The position numbers and the translations under genes are program-made. This document shows, in pieces, positions 5,681 through 9,254 of a DNA stretch of 9,254 bases (position 1 is its first letter; each line of letters starts with the position of its first letter). The stretch is from CAZNUP01 sp964609775. Its GTDB lineage: Bacteria; Patescibacteriota; Microgenomatia; JAMCZE01. The stretch spans positions 1-9,254 of the forward strand of contig CAZSSJ010000027.1 of assembly GCA_964609775.1 (NCBI GenBank). The letters run 5' to 3'. The notes beneath the pieces are model-generated. The model was given only the letters and a program-made list of their open reading frames with translations. It made no database searches and was not told where the DNA came from.

Positions 5681-6127
5681 TTAGGCTTTAATGAGCAGTT
5701 TGGCTTGGAAAACCTTGCGAAAATCAGTGTCAAACGTGGCAAAGCCGTCGATTTCATTGGCCTGCATAGTCAGCAAATGATAGGCGTCGCGGGGATGCAA
5801 GGAGAATGTCTCCATTAGGTCAATCACTTCCAATTGTGAGTTAATTTCGCTTGGCGGGTTGATGATTGAAATGTTCGGAAGATTCAAGACCGAAGTCAGG
5901 TTTTCTTTTAAATCTGAAAAATGGTTTTTGGAGCCAACGGCCTTAAGGTTTTTACTGGTTTGATAAAGAAATTCGTCAAGACAGAGCGGGGAAATATAGA
6001 GTAATGTGCCTTCGTATTCAAGTTTTGAAAGAAGATCTCGACTTCGGGAAAAATTGACAGATCCGGAGTTTTTGAAATAGATGAGGACATTGCTATCGAG
6101 GTAACATTTCGTCATACATTTTGTCAT
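5681..6127 (-). CDS. vapC: PIN-domain ribonuclease toxin (VapC type)
   Basis: Toxin of a type II toxin-antitoxin pair; PIN-domain toxins cut tRNA or rRNA using Mg2+. The PIN acidic residues are in place: D11 (YLDSNVLIY), E52 (LDEFLYQ), D114 (HPRDAYHLL), D133/D135 (FATFDTDF). Length 148 aa is normal. The gene overlaps the antitoxin by 35 bp. The overlap is a 12-bp tandem duplication that yields two starts, ATG 6127 and ATG 6115, with MTKC repeated; the second puts the catalytic Asp nearer the expected position. It has no promoter of its own and should be translated from the antitoxin mRNA. The RNA target cannot be inferred. Confidence 0.92.
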   Translation of the reverse strand: MTKCMTKCYLDSNVLIYFKNSGSVNFSRSRDLLSKLEYEGTLLYISPLCLDEFLYQTSKNLKAVGSKNHFSDLKENLTSVLNLPNISIINPPSEINSQLEVIDLMETFSLHPRDAYHLLTMQANEIDGFATFDTDFRKVFQAKLLIKA

Positions 6128-6356
6128 AGTCCCGGTTCATTTCATCGGCTGTTTTTCTGGGGCCAAAATTAAACCCTCCGGCAAGTTGTTTGACCCTTTC
6201 AACTCTCTCTTCGGGGGAGAGCATGCTTGAGGTATTGGATGGGGTGTATTGTCCAACGACACGGCTGTCCTTTACAATCGTTAGAGGAATGGCTTTGTCG
6301 ATGTAGGCTCCGGCATTGCGGCGAAAATCGGTGATGGAGACGATTACTTGGTTCAT
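6093..6356 (-). CDS. Phd/YefM-like antitoxin of the PIN toxin
   Basis: 87-residue antitoxin that would bind and block the downstream PIN toxin and repress its own promoter. The N-terminus VSITDFRRNAGAYIDKAIPLTIVKD has the Phd/YefM DNA-binding fold pattern, and the charged C-terminal part (from about ERVERVKQL to YDKMYDEMLPR) is the likely toxin-binding tail. It is first in the operon, as is usual. The start ATG 6356 lies six bases after a near-consensus -10, so translation is probably leaderless. The last codons sit in the 12-bp tandem duplication shared with the toxin start, giving YDKM and YDEM. Confidence 0.88.
   Translation of the reverse strand: MNQVIVSITDFRRNAGAYIDKAIPLTIVKDSRVVGQYTPSNTSSMLSPEERVERVKQLAGGFNFGPRKTADEMNRDYDKMYDEMLPR
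6104..6127 (-). repeat. 12-bp tandem duplication at antitoxin/toxin overlap
   Basis: Two 12-mers (minus strand ATGACAAAATGT and ATGACGAAATGT) stand head to tail. They encode DKMYDEM of the antitoxin in one frame and MTKCMTKC of the toxin in another, and so duplicate the toxin start codon. Confidence 0.85.
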
Positions 6357-6362
6357 GAGGCG

Positions 6363-6390
6363 ATTTTAGCATGATCCATCACTTTGTCAA
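6363..6390 (-). promoter_or_regulatory. Promoter of the antitoxin-toxin operon
   Basis: TTGACA (6390-6385), 16-bp spacer, and an extended -10 TGC TAAAAT (hexamer 6368-6363). It is the best sigma-70 match in the window. The -10 ends six bases before the ATG at 6356, which points to a leaderless transcript. The antitoxin would be expected to bind here, but no clear palindromic operator was identified. Confidence 0.75.
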
Positions 6391-6421
6391 TGGATGGAGT
6401 GATGGGCGGGATGATTGGTCT

Positions 6422-6475
6422 GTGTACGTGATTGGCGGTCAGGGGACGTTTTTTTGCCCGAAGTGCCAGAAGTGA
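6422..6475 (+). repeat. mutM 3'-end repeat, copy C (displaced tail)
   Basis: Encodes VIGGQGTFFCPKCQK and TGA. Against the real mutM end the codon changes are mostly synonymous (Gly, Gly, Phe, Cys, Lys third positions), plus Arg to Gln at the finger Arg and a TAG to TGA stop swap. This pattern suggests descent from another functional mutM rather than simple decay of copy A. No upstream mutM coding sequence is attached. Confidence 0.88.
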
Positions 6476-6504
6476 TGGTCAAGTTATTGGAGCAGGCGGT
6501 GAGA

Positions 6505-6759
6505 CTAGGGTGCTTTTCGAGCTTCCAGTGCTTGCCTTTTTGCGTCAAGATCGATAATTACTACTGGGATATTGGGTTCTGCTTTTGCTATCTGTCTGGC
6601 CCGAAGCTTTTGTTCGTCAAGGGGTAGCCAGCCATCATGGTTTGGCCTATCAGTTCCTTTTACAATGGCTGCACTGGTACCGTCCGTACCTTCAGCAGTA
6701 AGAAAACCTTCTTTATTCTTTCCGGAGCCTCTTGTTTCTAGAATAATTGCTGGACCCAT
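6505..6759 (-). CDS. Hypothetical protein of cassette 3 (84 aa)
   Basis: Family not recognised. The protein starts MGPAIILETRGSGKNKEG and has a Gly/Thr-rich middle (TAEGTDGTSAAIVKG), then GWLPLDEQKLRARQIAKAEP, a hydrophobic strand PVVIIDLDAK, and a basic end. There is no signal peptide or membrane segment. The start ATG 6759 is set by GA promoter copy 3, six bases upstream. The stop lies 29 bp from the end of mutM-tail copy C, so it occupies the same slot as the genes of cassettes 1 and 2 but shares no visible similarity with them. Function unknown. Confidence 0.68.
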   Translation of the reverse strand: MGPAIILETRGSGKNKEGFLTAEGTDGTSAAIVKGTDRPNHDGWLPLDEQKLRARQIAKAEPNIPVVIIDLDAKRQALEARKAP

Positions 6760-6765
6760 GAGCCT

Positions 6766-6794
6766 ATTCTCTCTCTCTCTGCTTCAAAAGTCAA
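6766..6794 (-). promoter_or_regulatory. GA-tract promoter, copy 3 (17-bp spacer)
   Basis: Minus strand: TTGACT (6794-6789), 17-bp spacer containing TTTGAAGC and the GA tract (six CT units on the plus strand at 6769-6780), GAGAAT (6771-6766), six bases AGGCTC, ATG. The layout is identical to copy 2 although the tract and the downstream gene differ. Confidence 0.65.
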
Positions 6795-6816
6795 GTTTTT
6801 TTTGACCAAGATGACA

Positions 6817-6852
6817 CTTATGAGTCTAATGGGCCAAATGAGTTAAAATGGA
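6817..6852 (+). repeat. NNNATGRGN nonamer repeat upstream of recF
   Basis: Four units: CTTATGAGT, CTAATGGGC, CAAATGAGT, TAAAATGGA. The first 15 bases recur exactly at the start of fic (7998-8012), and related units are coded inside recF (7093-7128). The last unit supplies the recF -10 hexamer. Confidence 0.7.
6844..6849 (+). promoter_or_regulatory. -10 element of recF
   Basis: TAAAAT ends six bases before the GTG start at 6856, the same spacing as at the other candidate leaderless genes. There is no TGn, and only a weak -35 (TTATGA at 19 bp). GGAAAG in between could serve as a poor ribosome-binding site if the transcript begins further upstream. Confidence 0.4.
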
Positions 6853-6855
6853 AAG

Positions 6856-7944
6856 GTGCTAAAGAGTTTGCGGCTCCAGAATTTTAGAAATTATTCCAAG
6901 CGAACGTTTGAATTTTCGGACAAGACGACTTTGATTGTCGGGCCTAACGCGATCGGGAAGACGAATGTGCTGGAGGCCATTTATCTTCTGGCTACCGGAA
7001 GGAGTTTCCGGGCGGAGGAAGAAAAGGAGCTGGTGAAAGAGGGAGAAAGTTTCTTTCGTGTGGATGGTGGACTCGAGGAAAAAGAAGTGAGTCTCATGGG
7101 GCTCATGGGTCCGATGGGGCCAATGAGAAAAATTTATCAGGTTAACGGGGTTAACCGGCGGCAAGTTGATTTCGTGGGGAATTTACGGGCGGTGCTTTTT
7201 AATCCACAGGATCTGGAGATTGTTGTGAATTCGCCGGCGACGCGGCGGAAATACCTTGATTTGGTTTTGCTGCAAGTGCATAAAGATTACCGGGTGGCGA
7301 TTGGGATTTATGAGCGGGCGCTTCGGCAACGAAACCACCTGCTTCGTCGCATTCGCGACGAAAATTTACAATTTACAATTTACAATTCACAACTTGAATA
7401 CTGGGATAGACTGCTGGTGGAGAATGGAAAGATTATTCATGAGAGGCGGAAAGACTTCTTAAGTTATTTGTCTCATTGGTCAAATTCGACAAATTTGGTT
7501 TTTCCGATTAGTCTTCATTATGATCACTCGATTATTTCTGAGGAGAGACTGGCGAAATATCGAGAGGCGGAGATTGGGGCGGGGGGGACCTTGGTGGGAC
7601 CGCAGCGAGATGGCTTTGTCATCTCGCAAATCCGAAACTTTAAATCCGAAACCCGAAACAGGGATGTCAGGTTATTTGGGAGTCGGGGGGAGCAGAGATT
7701 GGCGGTGTTTGCGATTAAGTTGGGGGAACTGGAATATGTTAATGGGCAATCATTAATCATCAATGATCAATCAGGTTCGAAACCGATTTTGTTGCTGGAT
7801 GATATTTTTTCGGAGTTAGATCATGAAAATAGACACCACATTTTGGAGGTGATTCCGAAACAGCAGACGATTATGACGACGACGGATTTGCATTTGGTGG
7901 AAAAAGAGTTCTTGAAACACGTGGAAGTGGTGAAGTTGGGGTAA
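6856..7944 (+). CDS. recF: DNA replication and repair protein RecF
   Basis: SMC-like ATPase that loads RecA onto gapped DNA with RecO and RecR. The protein begins MLKSLRLQNFRNY from a GTG codon, as typical RecF proteins do. Walker A is GPNAIGKT (29-36), the signature loop SRGEQRLAVFAIKLGE starts near residue 276, and Walker B is LLLDDIFSELD with Asp315/316. EIGAGGTLVGPQRDGF precedes the signature. Length of 362 aa is usual. Four repeat-derived patches lie in it: nonamers at residues 80-91, and heptamers near 170-181, 259-268 and 296-308. All ATPase motifs are intact. The neighbours differ from the classic dnaA-dnaN-recF order, so the gene is dispersed here. Confidence 0.96.
   Translation: MLKSLRLQNFRNYSKRTFEFSDKTTLIVGPNAIGKTNVLEAIYLLATGRSFRAEEEKELVKEGESFFRVDGGLEEKEVSLMGLMGPMGPMRKIYQVNGVNRRQVDFVGNLRAVLFNPQDLEIVVNSPATRRKYLDLVLLQVHKDYRVAIGIYERALRQRNHLLRRIRDENLQFTIYNSQLEYWDRLLVENGKIIHERRKDFLSYLSHWSNSTNLVFPISLHYDHSIISEERLAKYREAEIGAGGTLVGPQRDGFVISQIRNFKSETRNRDVRLFGSRGEQRLAVFAIKLGELEYVNGQSLIINDQSGSKPILLLDDIFSELDHENRHHILEVIPKQQTIMTTTDLHLVEKEFLKHVEVVKLG
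7093..7128 (+). repeat. Nonamer repeat coding GLMGPMGPM in recF
   Basis: Units CTCATGGGG, CTCATGGGT, CCGATGGGG, CCAATGAGA encode LMG LMG PMG PMR within a beta-rich region of the ATPase head. It is the same unit class as the repeat just upstream of recF. Confidence 0.75.
7363..7397 (+). repeat. Heptamer repeat in recF (AATTTAC)
   Basis: Three exact AATTTAC units followed by AATTCAC and AACTTGA. They encode NLQFTIYNSQLE in the helical region of RecF. The 7-bp period rotates the frame, so the peptide does not look repetitive. Confidence 0.8.
7631..7658 (+). repeat. Heptamer repeat in recF (NCCGAAA)
   Basis: Units TCCGAAA, CTTTAAA, TCCGAAA, CCCGAAA encode part of IRNFKSETRNRD, just upstream of the ATPase signature motif. 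Confidence 0.6.
7741..7775 (+). repeat. Heptamer repeat in recF (AATCATC type)
   Basis: Units AATGGGC, AATCATT, AATCATC, AATGATC, AATCAGG encode NGQSLIINDQSG between the signature helix and Walker B. It is related to the mutM heptamer at 3834-3868 (shared AATCATC). Confidence 0.7.
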
Positions 7945-7949
7945 GCATT

Positions 7950-7991
7950 TTGCGGGGAATGGGCGGGAAATGATAGAATAGCGAGAGGTTA
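7950..7991 (+). promoter_or_regulatory. Promoter and ribosome-binding region of fic
   Basis: TTGCGG (7950-7955), 18-bp spacer, extended -10 TGA TAGAAT (hexamer 7974-7979). Here the -10 is 12 bases from ATG 7992, with GAGAGG in between as a possible ribosome-binding site. The element TGATAGAAT is identical to that of the glycosyltransferase gene. Confidence 0.55.
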
Positions 7992-8024
7992 ATGAGGCTT
8001 ATGAGTCTAATGCGAGGTATGTAT
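7989..8024 (+). repeat. NNNATGRGN nonamer repeat at fic start
   Basis: Units TTAATGAGG, CTTATGAGT, CTAATGCGA, GGTATGTAT. Each unit carries an ATG in the same frame, so the repeat itself supplies four in-frame start codons (7992, 8001, 8010, 8019). Confidence 0.65.
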
Positions 8025-9086
8025 GCACCGAAATTCACGATTACTTCAAAGCTGCTTCGGGACATTGGTCTTATTGAGGGAGCAAAAGCCGTGATCGAAT
8101 CGGCGGCGCTGCTGCCGGCGTGGGAAGCAAGATTTAAGGAAGATGCGGAGCTGCGGAGTGTGCACTACGGGACACACGTTGAGGGAAATGAGCTGAATCT
8201 GGAGGAAGTGAAGAAGGTGATGGAGGGGAAGGAAGTGGTGGCGAGGGAGAGGGACATTAAAGAGGTGATTAATTACCGGAAAGTGCTGGAATTTCTTGAT
8301 TCTTTAGGTCAGGGAAATCAGGGAAATAGGGGGAATTGGGGGCTTTACGGTGAGGAAATTTTGAGAAAATTGCACCACTTGACGGTGGCGGGGATTGTGC
8401 CGCCGGAGGAGGTGGGGAAATATCGGGGAGTGCAAGTGGTGCTGCGGGATGTGCTCACGGGCGAGATTGTGCACCGGCCGCCGATTTCGGTGGAGGTGCC
8501 GTTTCTGATAGAGGAATTTTTTGAGTGGCTTTCCGGGCCTTCGGCCCGAGAACTACATCCGATTATTAAAGCAGGGATTGTTCATTATGCGATTGTCAAT
8601 GTGCATCCGTTTACAGAAGGCAACGGGCGGGTGGCGCGGGCGATGGCGACACTGATTCTTCTTAATGAAGGTTATGATATTCGGAAGCTGTTTTCCCTCG
8701 AAGAGCACTATGACAAAAACGTTGGAGCGTATTATTTTGCGATTAAGACGGCGGATCAGAACCCGGAGCATGATTTGACGGCCTGGCTGGAATATTTTGT
8801 GGAAGGGGTGGCGATTGAGTTCAACCGCGTGCGGGACCAGGTGCAGCATTTGTCGCTGGATTTGAAACTTAAAGCCCAGGCGGGGCAGCAGATTTTTCTG
8901 AACCCCCGGCAGATTAAACTGGTGGAATATATCGAAGACGTAGGCTTTTTGTCCAATCAACAGTTTAAGGAAATTTTGCCGATGGTGTCGGAGGACACGG
9001 TCCTGCGGGATTTGAAGGATTTGATGGAGAAGAAAATTATTAAGAAAAAAGGGAAGACCAAAGCGGCACGTTACATGATTAAGTGA
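7992..9086 (+). CDS. Fic-domain protein (adenylyltransferase) with C-terminal winged helix
   Basis: Fic enzymes transfer AMP (sometimes other groups) from a nucleotide to a hydroxyl side chain of a target protein. The catalytic motif HPFTEGNGRVAR is at 205-216 (H205). An N-terminal segment with THVEGNELNLEEV (61-73) resembles the auto-inhibitory helix of class II Fic proteins, though the S/T is displaced by one from the strict pattern. The C-terminal ~55 residues (from VGFLSNQQFKEI through SEDTVLRDLKDLMEKKII) form a winged helix, suggesting DNA binding or autoregulation. A nonamer insert lies at residues 107-118. The start is ATG 7992 or ATG 8019; the latter (MYAPKFTIT) fits the family better, and the first codons are nonamer-derived. 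Not obviously paired with an antitoxin. Confidence 0.93.
   Translation: MRLMSLMRGMYAPKFTITSKLLRDIGLIEGAKAVIESAALLPAWEARFKEDAELRSVHYGTHVEGNELNLEEVKKVMEGKEVVARERDIKEVINYRKVLEFLDSLGQGNQGNRGNWGLYGEEILRKLHHLTVAGIVPPEEVGKYRGVQVVLRDVLTGEIVHRPPISVEVPFLIEEFFEWLSGPSARELHPIIKAGIVHYAIVNVHPFTEGNGRVARAMATLILLNEGYDIRKLFSLEEHYDKNVGAYYFAIKTADQNPEHDLTAWLEYFVEGVAIEFNRVRDQVQHLSLDLKLKAQAGQQIFLNPRQIKLVEYIEDVGFLSNQQFKEILPMVSEDTVLRDLKDLMEKKIIKKKGKTKAARYMIK
8309..8344 (+). repeat. GGGAAATCN nonamer repeat in fic
   Basis: Units TCAGGGAAA, TCAGGGAAA, TAGGGGGAA, TTGGGGGCT encode GQGNQGNRGNWG in a loop between two helices before the Fic core. It is the same class as in the exonuclease, GT and mutM. Confidence 0.75.
8534..8548 (+). 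other. Intragenic hairpin in fic
   Basis: CGGGCC-TTC-GGCCCG forms a perfect 6-bp stem with a 3-base loop within codons for SGPSARE. No U-run follows, so it is not a terminator. It may be a chance structure or a small palindromic repeat. Confidence 0.4.
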
Positions 9087-9116
9087 CTTAAGGGGCTTTG
9101 GTTGCTTAGGAAGTTT
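9081..9116 (+). repeat. Nonamer repeat across the fic stop codon
   Basis: Units AAGTGACTT, AAGGGGCTT, TGGTTGCTT, AGGAAGTTT run over the stop TGA and into the convergent gene's end. They repeat the arrangement at the GT stop (AAGTGACTT shared), so two genes acquired the same end sequence. Confidence 0.65.
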
Positions 9117-9254
9117 ATTCCTCGTCGGCGGTTTCGGTGGTGTCCGGGCGGAGGCGGATCATGACGGCTTCGAAAGCGGCCAGTTGCAGATTGACGGTGA
9201 TTTCCTGACTTCGGACACCTCTAAAAGCTAGGCTCAAAACTCTTGAATTTGGGG
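9115..9254 (-). CDS. C-terminal fragment of an unidentified protein (start outside window)
   Basis: An open minus-strand frame runs from the window edge to TAA at 9117-9115, about 45 codons. The visible end includes SLAFRGVRSQEITVNL, QLAAFEAVMIRLRP and a charged tail DTTETADEE. The alternation of hydrophobic residues suggests a beta-sandwich end; carbohydrate-active enzymes of the GH13 type end in a similar way, but this is a weak guess. It is convergent with fic, and its stop touches the nonamer repeat behind fic. Too little is present for a name. Confidence 0.5.
   Translation of the reverse strand, partial: PNSRVLSLAFRGVRSQEITVNLQLAAFEAVMIRLRPDTTETADEE

Noticed and set aside
6415..6805. 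Plus-strand open frames opposite the cassette 3 gene
   Set aside because: They lack start signals, overlap the mutM-tail copy and GA promoter in the wrong sense, and have no recognisable content.
1504..8344. Nonamer arrays as a CRISPR array or collagen-like domains
   Set aside because: Units are 9 bp with no spacers of constant length, and the Gly-rich stretches are only 4-5 tripeptides long inside globular enzymes.
8534..8548. Terminator hairpin inside fic
   Set aside because: The stem is followed by mixed sequence without U-run, and the reading frame continues through conserved Fic residues.

Overview
This window looks like a chromosomal segment from a Candidate Phyla Radiation (Patescibacteria) bacterium, probably Microgenomates-like. 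The grounds are a stand-alone PolA-type 5'-3' exonuclease without a polymerase domain, a small Phd/PIN toxin-antitoxin pair, a tiny protein translationally coupled to a one-domain retropepsin-like protease, standard code with TGA stops, and many short degenerate repeats sitting inside housekeeping genes. The assignment is inference; no rRNA or ribosomal protein is present to test it.

Layout. Positions 1-4311 carry plus-strand housekeeping genes: the C-terminal part of ftsH (1-1044), a 5'-3' exonuclease (1153-2169), a family 4 glycosyltransferase (2225-3358) and mutM/fpg (3400-4311). Positions 4259-6800 form an accessory interval built from a repeating plan. Positions 6856-9086 return to plus-strand genes (recF, then a Fic-domain protein with a C-terminal winged helix). 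A minus-strand gene of which only the C-terminus is present enters from the right (9115-9254).

The accessory interval is the notable part. The last ~35 bp of mutM (encoding GTFFCPKCQK and a stop) occur three times in the same orientation, at the true mutM end and again at about 5343-5381 and 6422-6475. Each copy is followed by a different small minus-strand gene, and each of those genes starts immediately downstream of the same promoter-like sequence (TTGACT, a GA dinucleotide tract, GANAAT, six bases, ATG). Between these units lie two cargo modules: a small protein plus retropepsin-like protease (4740-5340), and a Phd/VapB plus PIN/VapC toxin-antitoxin pair (5681-6356). This looks like serial insertion, or cassette turnover, at the 3' end of mutM. 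In two promoter copies the spacer is exactly 17 bp; in the third the GA tract is longer by seven dinucleotides and the spacer is 31 bp, as expected of a slippage-driven expression switch.

Two further themes run through the window. First, degenerate tandem repeats of period 9 and period 7 lie in intergenic gaps and inside exo, GT, mutM, recF and fic, usually at loops or domain junctions. Second, several genes have a -10 hexamer ending exactly six bases before the start codon, often with an extended -10 TGn, which suggests leaderless transcripts.
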